DNA of 64,000 nucleotides from Chitinophaga jiangningensis (GCF_900142605.1 NZ_FRBL01000002.1:558001-622000); one strand, 5' to 3'. Numbered from the stretch's first letter, positions 15,374 to 25,299 are shown. Numbers and translations: made by a program. The notes: generated by a model from the letters alone, not told the origin.

Positions 15374-18088
15374 ATGCGTTATTCCACTACGCGTCGGAAC
15401 CTTACAGTGAACATTTGCATTGCCCTGGTTGCGGGCAGTATCATCGCTGCATGTAATTCCACGCGAAAACCGGACTTCAGTACAGAAGTCAAACCGATAT
15501 TAAACAAGCATTGCATCAGCTGCCACGGCGGTGTAAAGCAGAGTGGCGGATTCAGTGTGTTGTTCCGCGAAGAGGCCCTTGGTGTCACCAAATCGGGCAA
15601 GCCCGCTATTATTCCCGGTGATCCCGATCACAGCGAATTTATCCGCCGCCTTACCTGTAAGGATCCCAAAGAAAGGATGCCACAGAAAGGTGAGCCACTC
15701 AGCAAAGAAGAAATCGGTATCCTTACCGACTGGGTGAAATCCGGTGCGGAATGGGGAGAACACTGGGCTTATGTATCTCCCAAAGCCGCCACCGTGCCCG
15801 ACCAGGAGCACGCGATCGATTATTTCATTAACGAAAAACTCGAAGCCGAAGGCCTGAAAGCCGCCGGTGCTGCCGATAAAATGACACTGCTGCGCCGCGT
15901 AAGCCTGGATCTCACCGGATTACCCCCTACCCCGGAAATGGCAAAGCAATTTGCGGCGGACAACAGCGATAAAGCCTACGAAAAGCTGGTGGACCAGTTA
16001 CTGCAATCCCCCCGCTACGGCGAACGCTGGGCCAGCATGTGGCTGGACCTCGCCCGCTACTCCGACTCCAAAGGCTACGAACGTGATAACGGCCGGAACA
16101 TCTGGCGATATCGCGACTGGGTAATCGACGCGTTTAACCGCGACCTGCCCTACGACAGCTTCGCCATCGAACAGCTGGCCGGCGACCTCCTGCCCAACCC
16201 TTCCAAAGATCAGCTCATCGCTACCGCGTTTAACCGCAATACCATGAGCAACGACGAAGGCGGGACACAGGACGAAGAATTCCGCACCGCCGCCGTAATG
16301 GACCGTATCAGCACCACCATGGATGTATTCCAGGGCGTTACCATCGCCTGCGTTCAATGCCATAGTCACCCCTACGATCCATTCCGCTTCGAAGACTATT
16401 ATAAACTGCTGGCCTTCGTGAATAATACCCGCGATGAAGATACCCACATGGAACATCCTAAACTTCGTTTGTACGACAGCGTTAGTAACCAACAGGTACA
16501 GGCCATCACCAGCTGGGTAAGTAGTAATGGCAATGCCACCCAGCAGCAGGACGTTAAAGAATTTATGACCGTGCTGGAACCCAAGCGCCACGCACACGAC
16601 TGTGACCAATACATCAACGGCGCCCTCGCCGATACCAAATACCTCGGTATCAGAAGCGGCGGCAGCTGCCGCTTACCTAAACAGGAACTCAGCGGAAAAA
16701 CACGCTTCCTGATGAACTACTGGACCGGCACCCCGGGCGGCGTGATGGAAATCCGTTTGGACAGCCTTAATGGCAAGACATTAGTAACACATCCGCTCGC
16801 CGTCACCAAAGGCCGACTCGCGATCAACATTCCAATTCCTGCCACCGCAGGTATTCATGATCTCTACTTTATTTTCCGTAACCCCTCCCTGCAAAAAGAA
16901 GCATCCGTATGTGGGGTAGAGTGGTTCGCTTTCCGTGAAGAGCTGCCAGGTAAAGGCACTCCGGGTTACGACAATATAGCTGCCAAATTTATGGAAGTAG
17001 TGAACATGCAGCCGGAAGAAGTCCCCGTAATGGTAGAGAATCCGACATCTATGTACCGCCCTACCCATATTTTTGAAAGGGGCAACTGGATGGTAACAGG
17101 AGCAGAAGTAAAACCGGATGTACCACATTCACTCAACCCATTCCCGGCTAAAGCCCCGCGCAATCGCCTCGGCTTTGCCCAGTGGCTTACCTCCGATCAA
17201 AACCCGCTTACGGCAAGGGTGATGGTAAACCGCCTCTGGGAACAACTGTTCGGCATTGGCATCGTGGAAACGCTGGAAGACTTCGGTACGCAGGGCTTCA
17301 CGCCTTCGCATCCGCAACTGCTGGATTACCTTGCCTATAATTTCATGCACCGCTACAAATGGCACCTGAAACCGCTGTTGAGAGAAATGGTGCTTTCCGC
17401 CGCTTACCAACGTTCTTCCGTTAATACACCGGAGCTGCAGGAAAAAGATCCTGCTAACCGCTACCTGGCCAGGGGGCCGCATTTCAGGCTCACTGCCGAA
17501 GCAGTGCGCGACCAGGCACTCAGCGTGAGCGGATTGCTCAACACCAACATGCATGGACCCAGCATTATGCCTTACCAGCCGGACAATATCTGGCAATCAG
17601 TTTGGAGTGGTGAATACTGGAAAAAAGCAGAAGACGGCAACCAATATCGCCGCGCAGTATATGTGTACCAGAAACGTACAAGCCCATACCCTTCCATGGT
17701 TACGTTTGACGGGAGTAGTCGCGAAGTATGCCTGCAACGCAGGATACGCACCAACACCCCATTACAGGCACTGGTAACACTCAATGATCCTGTGTATGTA
17801 GAAACCGCCGTAGCACTGGCCAAACAAATGCAGACACAATCCAAGGATCCTGCTGCGAGTATCCGTTGGGGTTATGAACGCGCGATGTTCAAACCTATTA
17901 CCGACAGCAAACTGAAAGTACTGCTTTCCTTATACAACAAGGCATTAACCACTTACCAGAAAGATCCTGCGGCGGCCTGCAAGCTGCTACAGTGCAGCAG
18001 CAACACGCCTGAGGCACCGTCCGCCGCCGCACTGGCCACCGTTGCCAACGCGTTGATGAACCTGGATGAATTCATGACCAAATCTTAA
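15374..18088 (+). CDS. Lipoprotein with PSCyt1, DUF1549 and DUF1553 domains plus CBM-like insert
   Basis: A 904-residue lipoprotein (signal peptide ending SIIAAC, Cys27). A planctomycete-type cytochrome c domain follows with the heme motif CISCH at 47-51. Then comes DUF1549 (about 145-345), including SPRYGERWASMWLDLARY and a second CxxCH (ACVQCHSHPYDPF). The C-terminal DUF1553 domain (about 590-860) has NPLTARVMVNRLWEQLFG and RRIRTNTPLQALVTLNDP. Between them, residues about 410-545 look like a CBM6-type beta-sandwich (GIHDLYFIFRNPS, CGVEWFAF). These proteins are common in Planctomycetes, Verrucomicrobia and Bacteroidota, but their reaction is not established. The heme motifs and carbohydrate module suggest periplasmic redox handling of a glycan (inference). 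First gene of a four-gene cassette. Confidence 0.88.
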   Translation: MRYSTTRRNLTVNICIALVAGSIIAACNSTRKPDFSTEVKPILNKHCISCHGGVKQSGGFSVLFREEALGVTKSGKPAIIPGDPDHSEFIRRLTCKDPKERMPQKGEPLSKEEIGILTDWVKSGAEWGEHWAYVSPKAATVPDQEHAIDYFINEKLEAEGLKAAGAADKMTLLRRVSLDLTGLPPTPEMAKQFAADNSDKAYEKLVDQLLQSPRYGERWASMWLDLARYSDSKGYERDNGRNIWRYRDWVIDAFNRDLPYDSFAIEQLAGDLLPNPSKDQLIATAFNRNTMSNDEGGTQDEEFRTAAVMDRISTTMDVFQGVTIACVQCHSHPYDPFRFEDYYKLLAFVNNTRDEDTHMEHPKLRLYDSVSNQQVQAITSWVSSNGNATQQQDVKEFMTVLEPKRHAHDCDQYINGALADTKYLGIRSGGSCRLPKQELSGKTRFLMNYWTGTPGGVMEIRLDSLNGKTLVTHPLAVTKGRLAINIPIPATAGIHDLYFIFRNPSLQKEASVCGVEWFAFREELPGKGTPGYDNIAAKFMEVVNMQPEEVPVMVENPTSMYRPTHIFERGNWMVTGAEVKPDVPHSLNPFPAKAPRNRLGFAQWLTSDQNPLTARVMVNRLWEQLFGIGIVETLEDFGTQGFTPSHPQLLDYLAYNFMHRYKWHLKPLLREMVLSAAYQRSSVNTPELQEKDPANRYLARGPHFRLTAEAVRDQALSVSGLLNTNMHGPSIMPYQPDNIWQSVWSGEYWKKAEDGNQYRRAVYVYQKRTSPYPSMVTFDGSSREVCLQRRIRTNTPLQALVTLNDPVYVETAVALAKQMQTQSKDPAASIRWGYERAMFKPITDSKLKVLLSLYNKALTTYQKDPAAACKLLQCSSNTPEAPSAAALATVANALMNLDEFMTKS

Positions 18089-18098
18089 AATCATTCGT

Positions 18099-19586
18099 AT
18101 GTCCAGATACAAAAAACTGATAGACGAAGCCAATAAGGAGCACCTGCGCTCCCTTACCCGCCGCCATTTTTTAATGGACTGCGTCACCGGCATAGGCGCA
18201 GCAGCCCTGGGCTCCTTCCTCGCAGGCTGCGGTGGCACCAGTGCCATACCCAGTGCCGTAGCGGCTGACCCAATGGCGCCCAAAGCACCGCATTTCCCCG
18301 GCAAGGCAAAAAGCGTGATATACCTGCACATGGCCGGCGCACCTTCACAATTAGAGTTATTCGATTATAAACCTGCCTTACAGAAATTACATAATCAGCT
18401 ATGCCCACCTTCCCTGTTAGAAGGAAAGAAATTCGCGTTTATCCGCGGCGTACCAAAAATGCTGGGACCACAGGCGGTGTTTAGCCAGCATGGCGCCTCC
18501 GGCGCCTGGATCTCCGATCACCTGCCGCATTTTAGCTCCATGGCAGATGAAGTGAGTTTCCTCAAAGCGGTACAAACAGACCAGTTTAACCACGGTCCGG
18601 CACAGCTGCTCATGCAAACCGGCAGTGCCCGACTCGGCAGGCCCAGCACAGGCTCCTGGGTTACGTACGGCTTAGGTACGGAAAACAGTAACCTGCCAGG
18701 CTTTGTAGTACTCACCTCCGGAGGTAAAACACCGGATGCGGGTAAAAGCATCTGGGGCAGCGGCTTCCTGCCATCGGTATACCAGGGCGTGCAATGCCGC
18801 ACCAAAGGCGATCCGGTGCTGTTCCTCTCCGATCCGGAAGGGATGGACCGTGACCTGCGCAAAGCTTCCATCGATGCCATCAACCGCATTAACGAGGAAG
18901 AATACACGGCCTATGGCGATCCTGAAACCCTGGCCCGTATTTCACAATATGAACTGGCGTATAAAATGCAGATAGCCGTTCCCGATGTGATGAACATCCA
19001 GAACGAACCAGACTATATACATGAAATGTATGGCACGCAGCCGGGTAAGGAATCCTTTGCCAACAACTGTTTGCTTGCCCGCAAGCTCGTGGAAAAAGGC
19101 GTGCGCTTTGTACAGCTGTACGACTGGGGCTGGGATAGTCATGGTACGGATGAAAACCTGGCCATCGACTACGGCTTCCGCAATAAATGCCGCGAAATTG
19201 ACCGTCCTGTTACCGCACTGCTGCAGGACCTGAAGCAACGCGGCCTGCTGGATGAAACACTGGTGATCTGGGGCGGCGAGTTTGGTCGCACCCCTATGCA
19301 GGAAAACCGTGATGGTAAAGACATGCCTTTCCTTGGCCGCGACCACCACGTAGAAGCCTTCACCATCTGGATGGCAGGTGCCGGCATCAAAAAAGGCTTT
19401 ACCTGGGGAGAAACCGATGAAATAGGCTACGCCGCCGTAAAAGGCAAGGTAGCCATCAATGATATACACGCTACTATTTTACAGCAGCTGGGCTTTGATC
19501 ACGAAAAACTGACCTACCAGTTCCAGGGAAGGCCTTTCCGCCTTACAGACACCGGAGGACATGTAATCACCCCTATACTGGCTTAA
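18099..19586 (+). CDS. DUF1501 (sulfatase-superfamily-like) exported protein
   Basis: A 495-residue member of the DUF1501 family, which is related to alkaline phosphatase/sulfatase-fold proteins. The N terminus carries a twin-arginine-like signal (RRHFL at 21-25) followed by a hydrophobic stretch ending LAGCGG, so it may be exported folded and possibly lipid-modified at Cys44. Family landmarks are SVIYLHMAGAPSQLELFD, LPGFVVLTSGG, ARKLVEKGVRFVQLYDWGWDSHG, ETLVIWGGEFGRTPMQ and GRDHH. DUF1501 and DUF1553 genes are almost always found as neighbours, here 10 bp apart, which implies joint function. The biochemical activity is unknown. Confidence 0.9.
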   Translation: MSRYKKLIDEANKEHLRSLTRRHFLMDCVTGIGAAALGSFLAGCGGTSAIPSAVAADPMAPKAPHFPGKAKSVIYLHMAGAPSQLELFDYKPALQKLHNQLCPPSLLEGKKFAFIRGVPKMLGPQAVFSQHGASGAWISDHLPHFSSMADEVSFLKAVQTDQFNHGPAQLLMQTGSARLGRPSTGSWVTYGLGTENSNLPGFVVLTSGGKTPDAGKSIWGSGFLPSVYQGVQCRTKGDPVLFLSDPEGMDRDLRKASIDAINRINEEEYTAYGDPETLARISQYELAYKMQIAVPDVMNIQNEPDYIHEMYGTQPGKESFANNCLLARKLVEKGVRFVQLYDWGWDSHGTDENLAIDYGFRNKCREIDRPVTALLQDLKQRGLLDETLVIWGGEFGRTPMQENRDGKDMPFLGRDHHVEAFTIWMAGAGIKKGFTWGETDEIGYAAVKGKVAINDIHATILQQLGFDHEKLTYQFQGRPFRLTDTGGHVITPILA

Positions 19587-19601
19587 ACATTTCACCACAG
19601 C

Positions 19602-20534
19602 ATGAACAGCGATAGAAGAAATTTTCTTAAACAATCATCGATACTGGGCGGCGCATTTTTATTACCGTCGCTCCCTTCCCTGGCAACACCTGCCAGCAAT
19701 ATTAAACCGGGCTACAAGCTCTCTATCATGGCCACCGACTGGGGATTCACCGGTGGCATCACCGCCTTTTGCGCCGCCGCCAAACAGGCCGGCTACGATG
19801 GCATTGAAGTATGGTGGTCAGGTAACCCGGACGTACAAACGGAGTTATTCAAAGCATTAAAGGATAATGACCTGGCAGTTGGCTACCTGGCTGCTGGCAG
19901 CAGCAGCAACTTCGACAAACATTTTACTGAGTTTGAAACCAACCTGCAACGTGCTACTGCTAAAGCGGAGGTAAAGCCATTATATGTCAACTGCCATAGC
20001 GGAAGAGATTACTTTACCTTCGAGCAAAACTGCCGCCTGATTGATATGACCACGCGCATTTCCAGGGCCAGTGGCATTCCGGTGTACCACGAAACACACC
20101 GTAGCCGGATGCTCTTTGCAGCGCACATCGCCAAACAGTTTATTGATGCCAAACCGGATCTGCGTTTAACATTGGATATTTCGCATTGGTGCAATGTGCA
20201 TGAGTCCCTTCTGCAGGATCAGCCGGAAGCGGTGGCTGCGGCATTATCGCGGGCAGGGCATTTTCATGCGCGGGTAGGCCACCAGGAAGGGCCGCAGGTA
20301 AATGATCCGCGGGCGCCGGAATGGGAGGCTGCGGTAAAAGCTCACTTCAGCTGGTGGGATCAGATAGTACAGCGCCACCAGGCCGAGGGCAGGCCACTCA
20401 CTGTGCTCACTGAATTCGGTCCGCCGAACTACATGCCTACCCTGCCCTATACCCGGCAGCCGCTGGCCAATCAGTGGGACATCAACGTATACATGATGCA
20501 GCAACTGCGTGCACGCTACGCCGCTGCTAAGTGA
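19602..20534 (+). CDS. Exported TIM-barrel sugar-phosphate isomerase/epimerase-like protein
   Basis: A 310-residue protein of the AP endonuclease family 2 / xylose-isomerase-like TIM-barrel group. It begins with a twin-arginine-like export signal (DRRNFLKQSS, then GGAFLLPSL). Barrel landmarks are GYDGIEVWW, LYVNCHSGRDYF, VYHETHR, LRLTLDISHW, HFHARVGHQEG and VLTEFGP; the Glu, Asp and His residues in the last five are the usual metal-binding set. Relatives act on free or oxidised sugars instead of phosphorylated ones when exported. It lies 15 bp after the DUF1501 gene, so the cassette probably processes a sugar in the periplasm (inference). Confidence 0.87.
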   Translation: MNSDRRNFLKQSSILGGAFLLPSLPSLATPASNIKPGYKLSIMATDWGFTGGITAFCAAAKQAGYDGIEVWWSGNPDVQTELFKALKDNDLAVGYLAAGSSSNFDKHFTEFETNLQRATAKAEVKPLYVNCHSGRDYFTFEQNCRLIDMTTRISRASGIPVYHETHRSRMLFAAHIAKQFIDAKPDLRLTLDISHWCNVHESLLQDQPEAVAAALSRAGHFHARVGHQEGPQVNDPRAPEWEAAVKAHFSWWDQIVQRHQAEGRPLTVLTEFGPPNYMPTLPYTRQPLANQWDINVYMMQQLRARYAAAK

Positions 20535-20559
20535 TCTGAATTACTCAACTATTTTCTGC

Positions 20560-21999
20560 ATGATTCTTTTAGAAAGTACAGGCAGCTGGGCCAGCCTCAC
20601 CGGGCGTATGCATCCGCTGCTGGTGCATTTACCGATAGGCATATTGATCGTAGCACTGCTGTTTGTGCTCATCAGCAAACTACCCAGGTGGCAATCACTG
20701 CGATCAGCCATTCCATTTACGCTGTTCCTCGCCTTTGCGGCAGCCGCTTTCAGCTGCCTCACCGGCTACCTGCTCTCGCAGGATGGTGGCTATGACGAAA
20801 AAACGTTAGACACGCACTTCTATCTCGGTATAGCCGTTGCCGTTATCAGTGGTATATGGTGGCTTACTTACCGGATGCTGAAAAAAAGTCCTAAGCTGGA
20901 ATTGGTGCTGGCACTGGTAATGCTGGTACTGATCAGCATCACCGGGCATTATGGCGGTACGCTTACTCATGGCGACAACTACCTGGAAGCAGCCATGCCG
21001 GCGGCGCTCAGCGGATTCTCTAAAAAAGCAACTGCTGCGGGCACGAGCAACTATAAGGACATCGGGGATGCGCTGTTATATGAGGACCTGGTACAACCTG
21101 TGCTCAACAATCGCTGCATCAGCTGCCACAGTCAGCAAAAGCTGAAAGGCGGTTTGCAACTGGAAACATTAGCGTTGATGCGTAAGGGTGGTGAAAATGG
21201 TCCGGTATTAAAGGACAGCATGCCCGAAGAAAGTGAAATATACAAACGTATTATACTTTCGGAAAACGATGAGCACCGCATGCCTCCAAAAGGCAAACCT
21301 TCGCTCACGCCTGCGGAAACGGAACTGTTACATTGGTGGATTGCCTGTGGCGGCCCGGCAGGCAAAAAGGTAAAGGACCTGCCTAAAAACCCACGCATCA
21401 GCGCCGTACTGGCTGCTATGCAGCCTTCCAAGCCGGTGGACCAGCTGGCCACCGTGCCGGAAAAAACAGTGGGTAAAGCGCCGGATGCTGCCATTGCAGC
21501 GCTCACCGCCAAAGGACTGAAAGTATTACCGGTGGCGGAAAACAGCAACTACCTGTCTATCACCGCCTTTACAGCACAAGGTTTTAATGATCAGGACGCA
21601 GCACTGATGCTGCCATTGAAAGAGCAGCTGATCTGGCTGGATCTATCCGGTACCGCGGTAACAGACCAGGTGTTCAGCACCCTCGGCCAGTTGAAAAACC
21701 TCACGAAGCTAACGCTGAAAGGCACTGCCATCAAAGGAAAAGAGCTGAAAGCGTTAAATCAGTGTGCGAACCTCATGTACCTCAACCTGGTACAAACGGC
21801 TACCGGAGCGGCCGATATCATCTCCCTAAAAAATAATAAGCACCTGGAACAACTGTATGTAGGCCAAACAGGAATACCTGCCAGCACTTTACAAGACCTG
21901 CACAAACAACTGGAACTGATGAAAATTGACACCGGTGGATACAGGCTGGCACAGTTGCCGACGGATACCATCGCTTATCATAAAGTGATGAATAATTAA
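20560..21999 (+). CDS. Membrane protein with DUF2231-like region, PSCyt1 heme domain and LRR-like tail
   Basis: A 479-residue protein. The ATG at 20560 is preferred because an upstream in-frame ATG at 20509 lies within the preceding gene and would add an unlikely N-terminal extension. Four membrane segments lie within residues 1-155 (LLVHLPIGILIVALLFVLI, FLAFAAAAFSCLTGYLL, FYLGIAVAVISGIWWL, VLALVMLVLISITGHYGG). The cytochrome domain has CISCH at 186-190 and the companion MPPKGKPSLTPAE. A C-terminal leucine-rich-repeat-like region follows (about 330-465; LIWLDLSGTAV, LTKLTLKGTAI, LMYLNLVQTA). It probably anchors the exported cassette and passes electrons at the membrane (inference). Last gene before a strong terminator. 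Confidence 0.85.
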   Translation: MILLESTGSWASLTGRMHPLLVHLPIGILIVALLFVLISKLPRWQSLRSAIPFTLFLAFAAAAFSCLTGYLLSQDGGYDEKTLDTHFYLGIAVAVISGIWWLTYRMLKKSPKLELVLALVMLVLISITGHYGGTLTHGDNYLEAAMPAALSGFSKKATAAGTSNYKDIGDALLYEDLVQPVLNNRCISCHSQQKLKGGLQLETLALMRKGGENGPVLKDSMPEESEIYKRIILSENDEHRMPPKGKPSLTPAETELLHWWIACGGPAGKKVKDLPKNPRISAVLAAMQPSKPVDQLATVPEKTVGKAPDAAIAALTAKGLKVLPVAENSNYLSITAFTAQGFNDQDAALMLPLKEQLIWLDLSGTAVTDQVFSTLGQLKNLTKLTLKGTAIKGKELKALNQCANLMYLNLVQTATGAADIISLKNNKHLEQLYVGQTGIPASTLQDLHKQLELMKIDTGGYRLAQLPTDTIAYHKVMNN

Positions 22000-22003
22000 C
22001 ATT

Positions 22004-22037
22004 AAAAAAACCGTGACACATAAACGTGTCACGGTTT
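22004..22037. terminator. Bidirectional intrinsic terminator
   Basis: Perfect 12-bp arms, AAACCGTGACAC at 22008-22019 and GTGTCACGGTTT at 22026-22037, with a 6-nt loop. T residues follow on the plus strand and a run of A (T on the minus strand) precedes it. It lies between the convergent cytochrome cassette and the thioredoxin-ending operon and can serve both. Confidence 0.88.
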
Positions 22038-22058
22038 GTAAGTGATTGGTTGGTATAA

Positions 22059-23210
22059 TTATTTCAGAAATTTCTCCAGCGCCTGCTCCAATGCTTCCCC
22101 CCGCAGGTTCATCGCGATTATTTTGCCGGTAGGATCAATCAGAAAATTAGTAGGAATAGCATTTACCATATACATCTTCGGAATACTTCCGGCAAAACCC
22201 GCCAATTCCGCAATGTGATGCCACGGAAGCCCGTCGTCTTTAATAGCTTTCAGCCAGGCCTCTTTACCATTGGGCCTGTCGAGCGACACCGCCAGGATAT
22301 CGAAGTTCTTATCCTTAAAACGCTCATATGCTTTCAGCACGGTAGGGTTTTCGTGCCGGCATGGCCCACACCAGCTGGCCCAGAAATCGAGCAACAGGTA
22401 TTTGCCTTTGAAAGAGGCAAGCGACAATTCATTCCCGTCTTTATCAGGTGCTGAAAAGCGCGGTGCCTGCTGCCCTACATTAATGCGTGCCGACTGCCCG
22501 ATCAGCGTCATAATACGTTGCCCTAAATCTGATTTTTTCAACGCAGGCGTAAATCTCGCAAAATCTGCCTTGGCCTGGGCAATATCATTCACCCTGCTTC
22601 CTAACATCCTGCTGAAGGTAAACAGGCTTACATAATAATCCGGGTGTGATTGGATGAATGCTTTCTTTATACTATCCTGCACCGCTATTTCAGCCATCAG
22701 CCTGTCGCTGCTGGCTCTGAATGCCACTGAATCTTTTGATGACAAGCGACGGTGGCTGGTACGTAATTCCTGCAATTTTATTTCAGATGGCGCCAGGGCT
22801 GCCAGCAATTCATCCTGCTGTTTCGTATAGTCGGAACCGGTAATTACAGCTCCTTCCATACTATTTTTATCACTTTTTATTTCCGGTTGTGAAATCACGG
22901 TCACATCACCCGGTTTCAGGAAGATACGGCGATAACCAGGCAGTGGAAGCTGGCCAGGCCTGCGTAACACCGCTGAAATCATGCCGGAGAATGGCTGCTG
23001 AGTGGTATCCTTTAATTCAAATTTACCGTCCCTGATAACAGCCGTATCTACGTAGGAGGTACGTAATCCTCCATCATCCCTGATCAGCATGATCGTAACA
23101 CCATTAAGTGCTGCGGGTGCAGTACCTTTAATAATGCCTGGCTTTTGCTGCGCCTGCGCGCTAAATGTCACAACAGAAAATACGGTGGCCGTTAATAGCT
23201 TATTTTTCAT
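22059..23210 (-). CDS. TlpA-like thioredoxin-fold protein with N-terminal DUF4369
   Basis: A 383-residue exported protein. Signal peptide at 1-20 (ending SAQAQ); an N-terminal DUF4369 beta domain to about 115 (MLIRDDGGLRTSYVDTAVIR); a helical linker; and a C-terminal AhpC/TSA-Redoxin domain with the active site WCGPC at 280-284 (LLLDFWASWCGPCRHE) and the cis-Pro region INAIPTNFLIDPTG-like (VNAIPTNFLID). It probably reduces disulfides in the periplasm. Its start overlaps the upstream S9 peptidase gene by 11 bp, and it is last in the sigma-SusCD-peptidase operon, suggesting it prepares or protects Cys-containing peptides (inference). Confidence 0.9.
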   Translation of the reverse strand: MKNKLLTATVFSVVTFSAQAQQKPGIIKGTAPAALNGVTIMLIRDDGGLRTSYVDTAVIRDGKFELKDTTQQPFSGMISAVLRRPGQLPLPGYRRIFLKPGDVTVISQPEIKSDKNSMEGAVITGSDYTKQQDELLAALAPSEIKLQELRTSHRRLSSKDSVAFRASSDRLMAEIAVQDSIKKAFIQSHPDYYVSLFTFSRMLGSRVNDIAQAKADFARFTPALKKSDLGQRIMTLIGQSARINVGQQAPRFSAPDKDGNELSLASFKGKYLLLDFWASWCGPCRHENPTVLKAYERFKDKNFDILAVSLDRPNGKEAWLKAIKDDGLPWHHIAELAGFAGSIPKMYMVNAIPTNFLIDPTGKIIAMNLRGEALEQALEKFLK

Positions 23211-25299
23211 TCGTCTTATTTAGCAGGTATTTGTCAATAAATGTTTTCATCACCTCATTGTAATGCGATAGTTTATCGGAAATAACAGCGTGTCTGTTAC
23301 CAGGGTATAACATCAGTTCAAAGTGAGTATTATTCTCACGTTCCAGTTTATCCACTAACGATAATGTATTATTGATATGCACATTATCGTCTTTCACACC
23401 ATGTATTAACAGCAATTTCCCTTTCAGTTTATCCGTATACGTTAGAACGGATGATTGTTGATAACCTTCCGGATTCTGAGCCGGGGTATCCATATATCGT
23501 TCGGTGTAGTGGGTATCGTACATACGCCAGTCCACCACGCTGCCGCCGGCAATGCCGTATTTAAAATAGTCAGCACCGTAAGTGAGTGCATAGCAGGTCA
23601 TGTATCCGCCAAAGCTGTAACCGCTGATGCATACTTTTTCCGGGTCTACCTGTACATTGTCGATCAGCCATTTTAAACCCTGGATGTAATCCTGCAGGGC
23701 CCAGTAAGCCAGGTTGCGATACATGTAGTTTTGTCCAACCTTACCAAACTCGTAACATCCGCGGTGGTCGATGCTGGCATGAATAATTCCATCATTACTG
23801 CCGTACTTAGGATTTATAAACTCGTCGTATACATTCGCCGATGCCGGGCCTCCGTAAATTGCCAGCACGAGTGGATACTTTTTACCAGCCTCAAAATTTT
23901 TTGGGAGTGATAAATGGATGGGCAGGTCAAACTTCCCGTCTGCACTTTTTACGTATATGGTGCGCATGCAGCTAGCCACTTCGTCATTGAAATCCGGGCC
24001 TTTACTATCGCCCAGCTGGCTGATCACTTTCCCTTCGTTAGTCACCAGTGCAAGGCGATCTGGTGTGGCGCTGTTGCTATACTGGGTGGTGAAATAACTT
24101 CCATCCGGCGAAAAAGAAACTTTGTGGTTATAAGGGCCAAAAGTAAGTCGCTTCAGATTTTTACCGGCAAAATCTACCCGGTATAAATCCTGCCTGTTTA
24201 AGCCGTCTTTATTACAACTGAAGTAAACGACTTTCTTTTTTTCATCGATGTATTGAATGTTTTTCACTACAAAGTTTCCGCTGGTAAGCTGGCTTTTCAG
24301 CGTCCCGTCTGCATTGTGCAGGTACAGGTGCCGGTAGCCTGATTTATCAGATATAAAGATGAATTGCTTACCACCATTTAAAAAAGTGATGCGGTCTTCT
24401 TCATCCAGGCTGATCCAGGTAGGCTGGGTTTCGTTGTACAACAGCTTTTTGCTGCCGTTATCCCTGTTGATGGCGAACAGCTGGTAATTGTTCTGATCCC
24501 GGTTCAGCCATTGCACCAGCACCGTTTTGCTGTCGGGGTTCCATACTGGAGTGCCGAAATACTGATCCACAGCGGGGTTAAAGTCGGCCCAGGTGGTATT
24601 ACCGCCTGTAGCTGCCACTATACCGATTTTAACAGCAGGGTTCGGATCGCCCGGTTGTGGATAACGTTGCTTTTCCACATAGCCATGGTAGCCGCTGCCG
24701 GCGTCGGTGATGGTATACTCCGGTACCTGGCTGTCGTCTGTCTGAAAATAGGCGATGGATTTACTGTCGGGGCTCCACCAAAATGCGCGCCCGTCGTACT
24801 GGCGTCCCAGTATTTCTTCCATATATACCCAGGAGGCCTTACCGTTCATGAGCATGGCGGTGCCGTCGAAGGTAAGCCGGGTTTCTTTACCGGTGGCCAG
24901 TTCCAGGGTATACAAATCATTTTGCCGAATGAAGGCAATGCGGCTGCTGTCCGGCGAAAACACCGGAGTAGTTTCCGGGATGCTGTCGTGTGTCAGCTGT
25001 TTGCGCAAGGATCCCTGTTGCAGGAATATATCATGATCTTTTACCAGCAGCTTTGCGGCGGGCTGCTTAGGCTTTGGCCGGTAGCTGGTATCTGCCACTT
25101 CCTGTCCCGTGGCTGCATTAACTTTTACATAGGTAATACGGTTTTTTTCATTTCTTTTAGAGAGAATGAAATGCTGGCTGTCAGTCCAGCTGTCGAGTAC
25201 CGGCAGCGGCCGTACGTAATCTTTACCGTTCTGCTGTGCCATGGCCGACGAGGAAATTAACATCCCTGCTGCCAGTAAGCCTTTCCTGAGTGTTTGCAT
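23200..25299 (-). CDS. S9 family prolyl oligopeptidase, dipeptidyl-peptidase IV-like
   Basis: A 699-residue exported serine peptidase. Signal peptide 1-21 (ending SSAMAQ); an N-terminal DPP-IV-type beta-propeller (about 40-450; YMEEILGRQYDGRAFWWSPDS, YFQTDDSQVPEY); and a C-terminal alpha/beta-hydrolase domain with Ser562 (GYSFGGYMT), Asp637 (HGVKDDNVH) and His670 (NRHAV). The spacing agrees with human DPP-IV (630/708/740). The glutamate pair that binds the peptide N terminus fits EE in YMEE. It should release X-Pro or X-Ala dipeptides in the periplasm from peptides imported by the SusCD pair encoded just upstream. Confidence 0.93.
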   Translation of the reverse strand: MQTLRKGLLAAGMLISSSAMAQQNGKDYVRPLPVLDSWTDSQHFILSKRNEKNRITYVKVNAATGQEVADTSYRPKPKQPAAKLLVKDHDIFLQQGSLRKQLTHDSIPETTPVFSPDSSRIAFIRQNDLYTLELATGKETRLTFDGTAMLMNGKASWVYMEEILGRQYDGRAFWWSPDSKSIAYFQTDDSQVPEYTITDAGSGYHGYVEKQRYPQPGDPNPAVKIGIVAATGGNTTWADFNPAVDQYFGTPVWNPDSKTVLVQWLNRDQNNYQLFAINRDNGSKKLLYNETQPTWISLDEEDRITFLNGGKQFIFISDKSGYRHLYLHNADGTLKSQLTSGNFVVKNIQYIDEKKKVVYFSCNKDGLNRQDLYRVDFAGKNLKRLTFGPYNHKVSFSPDGSYFTTQYSNSATPDRLALVTNEGKVISQLGDSKGPDFNDEVASCMRTIYVKSADGKFDLPIHLSLPKNFEAGKKYPLVLAIYGGPASANVYDEFINPKYGSNDGIIHASIDHRGCYEFGKVGQNYMYRNLAYWALQDYIQGLKWLIDNVQVDPEKVCISGYSFGGYMTCYALTYGADYFKYGIAGGSVVDWRMYDTHYTERYMDTPAQNPEGYQQSSVLTYTDKLKGKLLLIHGVKDDNVHINNTLSLVDKLERENNTHFELMLYPGNRHAVISDKLSHYNEVMKTFIDKYLLNKTNEK

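Noticed and set aside
20509..20562. N-terminal extension of the DUF2231/cytochrome protein starting inside the TIM-barrel gene
   Set aside because: The internal ATG at 20560 gives a normal membrane-protein start; the extra 17 residues overlap the upstream coding sequence and lack features.
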